Shown here one piece after another: positions 1 to 6,273 of a stretch of 8,873 bases of DNA; position 1 is the stretch's first letter; the number at the start of each line of letters is the position of its first letter. A program made the position numbers and the translations under genes. The notes under the pieces were generated by a model that was not told where the DNA came from, ran no database searches, and saw only the letters and a list, made by a program, of their open reading frames with translations. The stretch comes from Bacilli bacterium (lineage in GTDB: Bacteria; Bacillota_I; Bacilli_A; RF39; UBA660): assembly GCA_024693165.1 (NCBI GenBank), contig JAILLM010000086.1, positions 1 through 8,873 of the forward strand, read 5' to 3'.

Positions 1-40
1 TCTTCTTTTGTATCTATTTCATAAAGATAACCGATGAATC
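1..40. repeat. Left arm of a perfect 40-bp inverted repeat with yigZ
   Basis: Bases 1-40 are the exact reverse complement of bases 229-268, which encode residues about 15-28 of the YigZ-family protein. The match runs to the edge of the window, so the full length of the repeat is unknown. Just inside the repeat, only loose similarity remains around 41-60. Seen directly: a 40-bp perfect match in inverted orientation, 188 bp apart. Inference: either a fold-back or chimeric assembly end, or part of a second, inverted yigZ-like sequence outside the window. The exact identity next to unrelated sequence favours an artefact or a very recent event. Confidence 0.9.
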
Positions 41-159
41 CTAGCACTTCTTTAACTACTCTACTTGATACTTATGATCTAAATTTTATAAATAATAATG
101 AAACATATGAATTAGTTAAATTAAAATCTGAGATAGCGTATAAAAAATTAATCAAATAA
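34..159 (+). CDS. Carboxy-terminal fragment of an unrecognised protein (or 41-aa ORF)
   Basis: An open frame runs from an ATG at 34 to a TAA at 157-159 (41 codons). Its last ~35 residues (ending KSEIAYKKLIK) have a varied, protein-like composition, as expected for the 3' end of a real gene. No convincing ribosome binding site precedes the ATG, and that ATG lies inside the 40-bp inverted repeat. The likeliest reading is that the true gene continued upstream and that the repeat has replaced its body. The fragment ends 26 bp before yigZ, in the same direction. I do not recognise the family. Confidence 0.4.
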   Translation: MNPSTSLTTLLDTYDLNFINNNETYELVKLKSEIAYKKLIK

Positions 160-162
160 TAG

Positions 163-168
163 TATAAT
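163..168 (+). promoter_or_regulatory. Possible -10 element for yigZ
   Basis: A consensus TATAAT lies just after the stop of the upstream fragment and would give a leader of about ten bases. No good -35 box sits 16-18 bp upstream (the region is A-rich), so this is a weak call and yigZ may simply be co-transcribed with the preceding frame. Confidence 0.3.
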
Positions 169-185
169 AATATTTAGGTGGTTGT

Positions 186-542
186 ATGAAACTAATTAAA
201 ACTGAAGAAGTAATAGTTAAAAAATCTAGATTCATCGGTTATCTTTATGAAATAGATACAAAAGAAGAAGCCAAAAAAATCATAGATGAATTACATAAAG
301 AACATAAAAAAGCAAGACATATACCATATGCTTATAAAGTAAATGGAACTGCTTCCAAATCAGATGACAAAGAACCAAGCAATACTGCAGGAATGCCAAT
401 ATATAATCTTTTGGAAAGAAAAAATATGGATAACTGTTTAGTTGCAGTAGTAAGATACTTTGGTGGCATTAAATTAGGTGCTGGTGGTTTATTTAGAGCA
501 TACATGGATGCCGCTAATAAGGTGTGTGATAAAAATGAATAA
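186..542 (+). CDS. yigZ: YigZ/IMPACT-family protein, N-terminal domain only
   Basis: A 118-residue protein of the YigZ/IMPACT (UPF0029) family. Family landmarks are present in order: KKSRF near residues 12-16, a HIPYAY segment near 45-50, EPSNTAG near 62-68, and the glycine-rich block VRYFGGIKLGAGGLFRAY near 88-105. Typical bacterial YigZ proteins are about 200 residues, with a second C-terminal domain (DUF1949). Here the protein stops just after the first domain, and the following frame is not that domain. The biochemical role of the family is poorly defined; eukaryotic IMPACT is linked to translational control. The start is supported by AGGTGG at 176-181. The stop overlaps the next gene by 8 bp (ATGAATAA), indicating translational coupling, so the short form looks settled rather than freshly broken. 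Bases 229-268 are duplicated in inverted form at the window edge. Confidence 0.8.
   Translation: MKLIKTEEVIVKKSRFIGYLYEIDTKEEAKKIIDELHKEHKKARHIPYAYKVNGTASKSDDKEPSNTAGMPIYNLLERKNMDNCLVAVVRYFGGIKLGAGGLFRAYMDAANKVCDKNE
229..268. repeat. Right arm of the 40-bp inverted repeat (inside yigZ)
   Basis: This is the partner of bases 1-40. It lies entirely within the yigZ reading frame and codes for the FIGYLYEIDTKE stretch. That is ordinary conserved family sequence, so this arm is probably the original and the copy at the window edge is the derived one. Confidence 0.9.
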
Positions 543-891
543 CAATAATTTATATGAAGCAATAAATACATATCAAACTAAAGTAACTAATTTAATACTT
601 GAAGATATAGATTTAGCTATCAAAGAAATCAAGAAAAAAAATATGAATCCTGTTGATGCATATAAGTATTTAAAAAGAATTCTTGATGATGATTATGAAG
701 AATTAACATTTAGTTTTGCTTCTGATAATGAAATACCTTTATCTGAAGAATCGCTAACTAAAATTGATGAACATATTAATCCATATTATATAGAAGCAGC
801 TAAATATGCTAAAAGTAAAGTAAATGAATTAGTAGATAAATTAGAAACTGATGATGTAATAGATTTATATGATGAATTAAAAAAGAGATAG
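535..891 (+). CDS. Small unknown protein coupled to yigZ
   Basis: A 118-residue acidic, predicted mostly helical, soluble protein with no membrane segment or signal peptide and no motif I recognise. The start is taken at the ATG at 535, not at an in-frame ATG further upstream at 478. It has AAGGTG at 519-524 in front, it overlaps the yigZ stop by 8 bp in the usual coupled manner, and the 19 extra upstream residues would be read inside yigZ's conserved glycine-rich block. The C-terminus is basic (KKR), and its codons form the left arm of a terminator hairpin. It is not the missing C-terminal domain of YigZ as far as I can see. Function unknown; co-translation with yigZ is the only contextual hint. 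Confidence 0.7.
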   Translation: MNNNNLYEAINTYQTKVTNLILEDIDLAIKEIKKKNMNPVDAYKYLKRILDDDYEELTFSFASDNEIPLSEESLTKIDEHINPYYIEAAKYAKSKVNELVDKLETDDVIDLYDELKKR

Positions 892-907
892 ACTTGTCTA
901 TCTCTTT
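882..907. terminator. Bidirectional hairpin terminator between convergent genes
   Basis: AAAGAGATAGAC (882-893) is a perfect inverted repeat of GTCTATCTCTTT (896-907). The plus direction is followed by a pyrimidine-rich CTTCTT run and the minus direction by a run of six T. Both stop codons (889-891 and 898-900) lie inside the stem, so the terminator is built from the last codons of both flanking genes. Confidence 0.85.
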
Positions 908-1548
908 CTTCTTGGAACTATAGTTTTAGTTCTTTTTTTAGTATTAATTGTTACTTCTTTAACATCAGATTCGATTATATTATTTAACTCTTCTTCAATG
1001 AACTTAATTTCATCTTCAGTAAATCTTGGTTGATCTTCAGGAGTATTTCCTGGATAAAGAGTTACTTCTACATTTAATCCTTTATCTTTAAAGTCTTTTT
1101 CCATTTCTTCTTTCATAGCCATTCTTTCTTCTAAAGTAAGATTTGGATTAACTGCCATTTTAAATGTAGAAGGTTTTTCAATAGCTTCACCTTTATTAAT
1201 TAAAATAGCTGAAATAGCATTAGGATTTTTAGAATAGTATTCTTCTTCCTCTTTAGTCATTTTTTCAAAACAATCTGTAGTATTTAAAGTTAATAAAATA
1301 TTATCTCTATTAGTTTTATAACTAATTCCACCATATAAAGCTATTGCCATATTTATAAATGGAATATTTCTATATTTCATTAATTGTTCAGATACTGCTG
1401 CATTGTTTTCATAAAGACTTTTTAAATTATCTAAGTTAAACTTATAACCATTGTCAGCAACGTCTTTAGTAACTTTTAAAACATTAATAGTATTCATTGC
1501 ATAACTAACTGGATAAGATAATAAACCTAAAGCAATTAATTCTATCAT
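898..1548 (-). CDS. Unknown protein with N-terminal hydrophobic anchor
   Basis: A 216-residue protein. Residues 1-19 are hydrophobic (a probable signal-anchor or single membrane helix with no lipobox cysteine). A second moderately hydrophobic stretch lies around 63-75. The remainder is charged: an acidic Glu-rich segment near 98-104, a stretch rich in Glu, Met and Lys at about 138-155, and a strongly basic tail ending RRKR. I do not recognise the family. The ATG at 1548 is preceded by a GGGGGAAAG ribosome binding site at suitable spacing and by a near-consensus promoter, so the gene is probably a single-gene unit downstream of the transporter terminator. It converges on the yigZ pair, with only 6 bp between the two stops. 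Confidence 0.75.
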   Translation of the reverse strand: MIELIALGLLSYPVSYAMNTINVLKVTKDVADNGYKFNLDNLKSLYENNAAVSEQLMKYRNIPFINMAIALYGGISYKTNRDNILLTLNTTDCFEKMTKEEEEYYSKNPNAISAILINKGEAIEKPSTFKMAVNPNLTLEERMAMKEEMEKDFKDKGLNVEVTLYPGNTPEDQPRFTEDEIKFIEEELNNIIESDVKEVTINTKKRTKTIVPRRKR

Positions 1549-1575
1549 TTTTTTCTTTCCCCCTTGACGCTGCTT

Positions 1576-1604
1576 ATATTACTACAAAAGATTAATAAAG
1601 TCAA
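1576..1604 (-). promoter_or_regulatory. Sigma-A type promoter of the 216-aa gene
   Basis: On the minus strand, TTGACT (1604-1599) and TAATAT (1581-1576) are separated by exactly 17 bp, a strong vegetative promoter. The predicted start near 1569 gives a ~20-nt leader containing the ribosome binding site. The -35 box begins inside the T-run of the upstream transporter terminator. Confidence 0.75.
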
Positions 1605-1630
1605 AAAAACCTTCAAATAAATGAAGGTTT
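1603..1630 (-). terminator. Terminator of the amino-acid ABC transporter operon
   Basis: On the minus strand, AAACCTTCA and TGAAGGTTT (1630-1622 and 1615-1607) form a 9-bp stem with a 6-nt loop, followed by a T-run ending at 1603. The stem begins at the stop codon of the ATPase gene. Confidence 0.85.
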
Positions 1631-2354
1631 AAATGTTCTTAACTTTAGAAAGGAAAGTTTTAACACGAGAGTCTTTAGGATGATCAAAAATATCTTCAGA
1701 AGTTCCCTCTTCTATAATCTTACCTTCATCCATAAATATTACTCTAGTACAAAATGATTTAATAAAACTCATTTCATGAGAAACAATTAACATAGTCATT
1801 CCATCTTTAGCTATCTCTCTCATTAAAGCAGTTACTTCGCCAATCATTTCAGGATCTAATGCTGAAGTTGGTTCATCAAATAGCATGATTTCAGGTTTCA
1901 TAAGAAGTGCTCTAATAATCGCTATTCTTTGTCTTTGACCACCTGATAATTCTCTTGGATAATTATCTTTTTTATCTTCAAGATCAATCTTCTTAAGAAG
2001 TTTGATTGCTTCTTTTTTTGCTTCATCCTTTTTCATTAGTTTTTGTTTAACTGGAGCAAGTGTAATATTATCTAATACTGTCATATTATTAAATAAATTA
2101 AATTGTTGGAATACCATACCAATATGTCTTCTTAAATCATTTAAATTATCTTTTTCATCTATTACATTATCATCTAAGATGATTTCACCTGATGTAGGTT
2201 TCTCTAGCATATTAATAGATCTTAAGAATGTGGATTTACCACATCCTGAAGGTCCAATAATGCCAATTATTTCTCCATCTTTAATAGTTATATCAATACC
2301 TTTAAGAACTTCTTTTTTACCAAAGTTCTTACGTAACTTTTTAATCTCAAGCAT
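1629..2354 (-). CDS. glnQ: Polar amino-acid ABC transporter ATPase (GlnQ/ArtM type)
   Basis: A 241-residue cytoplasmic ATP-binding subunit that powers the adjacent permease. It has every expected motif: Walker A GPSGCGKST at 34-42, Q-loop VFQQFNLF at 81-88, signature LSGGQ at 136-140, Walker B IMLFDEP at 156-162, D-loop SALD at 164-167 and switch His193. Length and sequence are typical of the polar amino-acid transporter family (GlnQ, ArtM/ArtP, HisP, TcyN). The start overlaps the permease stop by 8 bp (ATGCTTGA), with a GAGG ribosome binding site inside the permease gene, so the two are coupled. Arginine as substrate is inferred from the neighbouring arc genes and the ArgR-like operator. ATPase sequence does not decide substrate, and glutamine, histidine or another cationic amino acid remain possible. 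Confidence 0.93.
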   Translation of the reverse strand: MLEIKKLRKNFGKKEVLKGIDITIKDGEIIGIIGPSGCGKSTFLRSINMLEKPTSGEIILDDNVIDEKDNLNDLRRHIGMVFQQFNLFNNMTVLDNITLAPVKQKLMKKDEAKKEAIKLLKKIDLEDKKDNYPRELSGGQRQRIAIIRALLMKPEIMLFDEPTSALDPEMIGEVTALMREIAKDGMTMLIVSHEMSFIKSFCTRVIFMDEGKIIEEGTSEDIFDHPKDSRVKTFLSKVKNI

Positions 2355-3795
2355 TTTTTAACCTCTTTTCCATTAGACTTACTAATTTAGAAAGTGTAAA
2401 TGTTATTACTAAATAAATAAGTGCAATTAGAATTAATGGGAAGAAATAATCATAAGTTCTAGATGCAATAATGTCAGAAGCTTTAGTTAATTCAATAATA
2501 CCTATATAAGCACCAATTGAAGTTTCTTTAACTAAAGTAATAAATTCATTACCAAGTGTAGGAAGTATATTCTTTATTGCTTGAGGGAATACAATATATC
2601 TCATTACTTGTCCATAATTTAAACTCAATGCATAGCCTGCTTCTAATTGACCTTTGTCAATTGATTTAAGGCCACTTCTTATGATTTCTGCAACATAAGC
2701 AGAACTATTAATACCAAAAGCCATAATACCAACTACAAGCATATTAACACTTTGAGATCCAAATATAATATAGTAAATAATCATAAGTTGTAATGTACTT
2801 GGAGTTCCTCTAATAATATCTATATATAATTTTGCAAGTCTATTAAGTAATCTTAATTTGCCAGTATTATCATGGAAGTTTCCAATTAATGCTAAGATAG
2901 TTCCAAGAATAATACCTACGATAACTGAGCCAAGTGCAATTAATAACGTATTTTTAAAACCTGTAATAATAAATTTGTATCTACCGTCTACAATTACTGA
3001 ACGATAGAATCTATCCCCTATCTTAGTAAAGATATTAGATGTTTTTTCTTCTTTAACATTTTGCTTATCTTCTTCAGTATTTAAATGTTTAAGTAAGATA
3101 GCATCTATCTCACCAGAATCTTTCATCTTTTTTATAACAGCATTCGCAGCATTTAATAACGATGTATTATCAAGCGCTACAACCATTCCATATGAATCAC
3201 TAATAAGAGGTTCATCTAAGATAACCATAGTATTGTCTATCAAATTTATAGCAGGTAACTCATCCATTACAACTGCATCAACTTTTCCTTGTCTCAAATC
3301 TTCAATACAAGCAAGAAATTTATTTTCTCTAACTAACTCAATACTAGGTAATTCATCAGTTATATAACTATCAGCAATTGTACCCAATTGAACAGCTACT
3401 TTACCATGAAGAGTATCTTTATTTGTAATATCACTATCAACTTTAGTAATAATTACTTGATTACTTGTGATGTAATTGTCAGTAAATGCTACTTGTAGAG
3501 CTCTTTCTTCAGTATAGCTAATTCCAGCAGCTCCAATATCACTCTTACCACTTCTTACTTCACTAATAATTGAATCAAAATGAACGTCTTTAACTTCTAA
3601 TTCAAGATCTAAGTATTCTGCAATTCTTTTAACAATATCTACATCTACTCCAACTATTTCTCCATTTGAATAATATTCATAAGGATGAAATCCGGCTTCA
3701 GTAACCATCGTTAATTTATCTTTAGTTTCAGTTTCGCATCCACTAAGAAGAAATACAGATAACACAATCACTAAAAGTTTAAATATCCTCTTCAT
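2347..3795 (-). CDS. Fused substrate-binding/permease protein, amino-acid ABC importer
   Basis: A 482-residue fusion. Residues 1-20 are a lipoprotein-like signal peptide with lipobox LLSGC (Cys20). Residues ~27-240 form an extracellular family-3 solute-binding domain, including GFHPYEYYSNGEIVGVDVD near 35-53 and the GISYTEER region near 91-98. After a charged linker, ~275-480 form a His/Glu/Gln-type permease with about five membrane helices. The cytoplasmic EAA loop that docks the ATPase begins EAGYALSLNYGQV at ~385 and reaches FPQA near 403-406. One-polypeptide binding-protein/permease architecture is known for Gram-positive GlnP-type systems. In-frame starts at 3804 (GTG) and 3801 (ATG) exist but would fall within the AGGTGA ribosome binding site; ATG 3795 sits 5 nt after it and gives a standard MKR signal peptide. 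Likely substrate arginine, by context. Confidence 0.9.
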   Translation of the reverse strand: MKRIFKLLVIVLSVFLLSGCETETKDKLTMVTEAGFHPYEYYSNGEIVGVDVDIVKRIAEYLDLELEVKDVHFDSIISEVRSGKSDIGAAGISYTEERALQVAFTDNYITSNQVIITKVDSDITNKDTLHGKVAVQLGTIADSYITDELPSIELVRENKFLACIEDLRQGKVDAVVMDELPAINLIDNTMVILDEPLISDSYGMVVALDNTSLLNAANAVIKKMKDSGEIDAILLKHLNTEEDKQNVKEEKTSNIFTKIGDRFYRSVIVDGRYKFIITGFKNTLLIALGSVIVGIILGTILALIGNFHDNTGKLRLLNRLAKLYIDIIRGTPSTLQLMIIYYIIFGSQSVNMLVVGIMAFGINSSAYVAEIIRSGLKSIDKGQLEAGYALSLNYGQVMRYIVFPQAIKNILPTLGNEFITLVKETSIGAYIGIIELTKASDIIASRTYDYFFPLILIALIYLVITFTLSKLVSLMEKRLKNA

Positions 3796-3800
3796 ACACA

Positions 3801-3806
3801 TCACCT
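3801..3806 (-). promoter_or_regulatory. Ribosome binding site fixing the permease start at 3795
   Basis: AGGTGA on the minus strand, 5 nt before the ATG at 3795. The two earlier in-frame start codons overlap this site and cannot use it. Confidence 0.65.
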
Positions 3807-3819
3807 ATTTCTTAATAAT

Positions 3820-3848
3820 ATATTACCACAATATGAATAATGATTAAA
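3820..3848 (-). promoter_or_regulatory. Extended -10 promoter of the ABC transporter operon
   Basis: On the minus strand, TGGTAATAT supplies an extended -10 (TGn plus TAATAT at 3825-3820). A poor -35 (TTTAAT, 3848-3843) lies 17 bp upstream. The ArgR-box-like sequence at 3832-3849 overlaps the spacer and -35, a position suited to repression. Confidence 0.55.
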
Positions 3849-3849
3849 T
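3832..3849. promoter_or_regulatory. Candidate ARG box (ArgR/AhrC operator)
   Basis: TATGAATAATGATTAAAT matches the arginine-repressor consensus WNTGAATWWWWATTCANW at 16 of 18 positions (mismatches at 3842 and 3846). It sits across the -35/spacer of the transporter promoter. The biology fits, since ArgR/AhrC controls arginine uptake and catabolism, but in AT-rich DNA such matches arise by chance, and no argR gene is in the window. Confidence 0.45.
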
Positions 3850-3856
3850 AAACAAT

Positions 3857-3884
3857 AAAAAAAGAAGTTTTAAAAACTTCTTTT
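3857..3884 (-). terminator. Terminator of the arc operon
   Basis: AAAAGAAGTT (3860-3869) and AACTTCTTTT (3875-3884) form a 10-bp stem with a 5-nt loop. On the minus strand it is followed by a run of T (down to 3857). It begins 5 bp after the stop of the carbamate kinase-antiporter gene and separates the arc unit from the transporter operon. Confidence 0.85.
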
Positions 3885-3888
3885 ATTT

Positions 3889-6273
3889 TTAAAGTATTAA
3901 CATTGCAACTGTTAAAACGATTAAGTTAGCAAGTGCTATTACAAATAGTACTTTTCCTACCCATTTTAACCAAGTAGTATATTCTACTTTAGCAAGTGCT
4001 AAACCACCCATGATAGCTCCACAAGTTGGAGTAAATAGATTAACAAATCCATTTGCAGCAACCATTTCCATAAGTGTTGTTTCAACACTGTATCCAACCG
4101 AATTAGCAAGAGCTCCCATAATTGGAGTACTAATAGTTGCAAGTCCACTACTAGATGGAACTAAGAATGATAAACCTACATGTAAGAAGTAGTTTGCAGG
4201 AGCAAATATTCCTTTAGGGATTACTTCTAATACATGAGATGCTTTATAAATAATATAAGTATCTAAGTGTGTTTCAGTCATTAATACTGAAGCTCCTCTT
4301 GCAAGTGCAATAATAAGAATTACACCTACCATATCATCTGCACCATCGATAATTAAATCAACGATCTTATTTTCTGGCATTCTATTAACTATAGCAATTA
4401 CAATAGTCATAATTAAGAACCATAAAGTTGATTCTTGGAAGTACCACTCACCAATTGGAGCACCAACTAACCAAGAAAGACCAATTACTGGAGTATCAAC
4501 AAAGAATGTAATATCAAAATCTTCCCAAGGAATAAATCCAATAATCATAATTAAGAATGTAAATGCAAATAGAATTAATGTAACTACTTGTTTACCAGTT
4601 AATTTAACTTCTTTCTTTTCGAAATCATTATCGCCATAGTATTCTTCCATATTCTTTTGTTCTTGAAGAGTTAAGAATGTAGAACCTTTCTTAGCAATAA
4701 CCTTCTTTGCATATTTCATTACAAAGAATATTGAAATAATTAATGTAGTAGCCCAAAGAATAGCTCCTAAACTAATAATTACACCTTGATTAACTTTAAT
4801 ACCATCTGGAAGTGCATCAACTGCAGCACCAACAGCAAATGGATTTACTGTAGATCCTAAGCAACCAGATCCAGCACCAAGTAATACGATTGCACTTGAT
4901 ACGATTGTATCCATACCAGCAGCTACCATTGTAGCAGCTAAGATTGCATAGAAACCAACAGTTTCTTCAAGCATACCATATGTACTTCCACAAATTGAGA
5001 AGATAAGCATAAGTATTGGAATTAAAACAAGTTCATGTCCTTTTAGTTTTTTAACTAAAGCTTGAATACCTGTTTCAATTGCTTCTGTTTCATTAACAAT
5101 TTTTAAGAATGCTCCAAGAATAAGTACAAAGATACAAATATCAATTGCATCAACAAATCCTTTAATTGGAGAAAGTAATGTTTGTGATACAGTTGCACCA
5201 ATTACTCCGCTTCCATCAATAAATTCTTCAGTTAAAGGGTCAATTGAACCTTTTGGAAGTAATTGTGTTATAACTGCTAATGCATAAATTAATATTAATA
5301 TAATTGTGAATGAAGAAAGTGAGAATGAGAATCTCTTCTTTTTCTTTTCTTCTTTCTTTACTTCTGGTTTATAAATAACTGTACCAGCTTTACCTTCAAT
5401 TGCTTCTTTTGCTTTATCTAAAGAAGTAATTATAGATTCTTTACCAGTAGCTTTTGTAAATTCGATTGCAGATTCAATCTTAGGTAACATTGAACCTTCA
5501 CCAAATTCATCATTTCTAATACCCACTCTTGCTTCAGCGATAGACATTCTATCAATTTTCTTTTCATCTATTTTATTGAAGTTTGTAGATACTTGATCAA
5601 CTGCAGTTAAGATAATTAATTGATCTGCATTTAACTCTCTAGCAAGTAATGCACTTGTTCTATCTTTATCAATAACTGCATCTATTCCTTCTAAACCCTC
5701 ATTTTTAGTCATTACTACAGGAACACCACCACCACCGCAAGCGATAACGATTGTTCCATCATCTAATAAGTTTCTAATAGTTGAAAGTTCAAGAATCTTT
5801 TTAGGTTTTGGAGAAGCAACAACTTTTCTCCAACCTCTGCCAGAATCTTCTTTATATACTCCACCATCTTCTTTTTTAGCATTCATAGCTTCTTCTTTAG
5901 TCATGAAGTCTCCGATTGGTTTAGTAGGATTCTTAAATGCTTCATCTTTAGGATCAACTTGAACTTGAGTTACAACTGTAACTACATCTTTTTTCATTTT
6001 TCTATTATCAAGTTCATCTTTTAAAGCTTGTTGTAATTGATATCCAATGTAACCTTGAGACATTGCTCCACTTTCAGCAAATGGCATATCATCATCTTGC
6101 ATTGCATTGTATATCATTCCAACTTGTGGCCCATTACCATGTGTAACAACAACTTGGTTACCACCTTCTACTAGATCAATAATGTTTCTAGCAGTACCGA
6201 TAAGTAAATCATGTTGTTCTTGAGGAGTTTTTCCTAATGCGTTTCCTCCTAACGCGATTACTATCTTACTCAT
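3889..6273 (-). CDS. Carbamate kinase fused to ArcD/YfcC-type antiporter
   Basis: A 794-residue two-domain protein. Residues 1-302 are a full-length carbamate kinase (carbamoyl phosphate + ADP to ATP, NH3 and CO2): LGGNAL 8-13, HGNGPQVG 45-52, ACGGGGVPV 178-186, DKDRTSALLA 202-211, and EFGEGSMLPKIESA 256-269. Residues 303-317 are a Lys/Glu-rich linker. Residues ~318-794 are a YfcC/DcuC-superfamily carrier with roughly 12 membrane helices, carrying CGSTYGMLEETVGFYAIL near 428-445, a VNPFAVG segment near 476-482 and VPSSSGLATISTPIMGAL near 705-721. This family includes arginine-ornithine antiporters, the expected partner of an arc operon. Normally these are separate arcC and arcD genes. The frame is open through the junction (about 5320-5370), with no ATG, GTG or TTG start there. 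The start overlaps the arcB stop by 4 bp (ATGA). Transport of arginine/ornithine is inferred. Confidence 0.9.
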   Translation of the reverse strand: MSKIVIALGGNALGKTPQEQHDLLIGTARNIIDLVEGGNQVVVTHGNGPQVGMIYNAMQDDDMPFAESGAMSQGYIGYQLQQALKDELDNRKMKKDVVTVVTQVQVDPKDEAFKNPTKPIGDFMTKEEAMNAKKEDGGVYKEDSGRGWRKVVASPKPKKILELSTIRNLLDDGTIVIACGGGGVPVVMTKNEGLEGIDAVIDKDRTSALLARELNADQLIILTAVDQVSTNFNKIDEKKIDRMSIAEARVGIRNDEFGEGSMLPKIESAIEFTKATGKESIITSLDKAKEAIEGKAGTVIYKPEVKKEEKKKKRFSFSLSSFTIILILIYALAVITQLLPKGSIDPLTEEFIDGSGVIGATVSQTLLSPIKGFVDAIDICIFVLILGAFLKIVNETEAIETGIQALVKKLKGHELVLIPILMLIFSICGSTYGMLEETVGFYAILAATMVAAGMDTIVSSAIVLLGAGSGCLGSTVNPFAVGAAVDALPDGIKVNQGVIISLGAILWATTLIISIFFVMKYAKKVIAKKGSTFLTLQEQKNMEEYYGDNDFEKKEVKLTGKQVVTLILFAFTFLIMIIGFIPWEDFDITFFVDTPVIGLSWLVGAPIGEWYFQESTLWFLIMTIVIAIVNRMPENKIVDLIIDGADDMVGVILIIALARGASVLMTETHLDTYIIYKASHVLEVIPKGIFAPANYFLHVGLSFLVPSSSGLATISTPIMGALANSVGYSVETTLMEMVAANGFVNLFTPTCGAIMGGLALAKVEYTTWLKWVGKVLFVIALANLIVLTVAMLIL

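Noticed and set aside
478..534. Upstream ATG extension of the gene at 535-891
   Set aside because: It would be read out of frame inside the conserved glycine-rich block of yigZ; the overlapping ATG at 535 has its own ribosome binding site.
2002..2361. Plus-strand open frame of ~119 codons opposite the ABC ATPase
   Set aside because: It is antisense to a fully conserved ATPase, with no independent signals. The same applies to the minus-strand frame at 332-571 over yigZ and the plus frame at 4010-4192 over the antiporter.
3796..3804. Permease start at GTG 3804 or ATG 3801
   Set aside because: Both overlap the AGGTGA ribosome binding site and would put extra residues before a standard MKR signal peptide.
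5320..5370. Fusion caused by a missed stop/start between arcC and arcD
   Set aside because: The frame is continuous through a natural Lys-rich carrier N-terminus and there is no start codon for a separate carrier; a sequencing indel cannot be fully excluded without reads.
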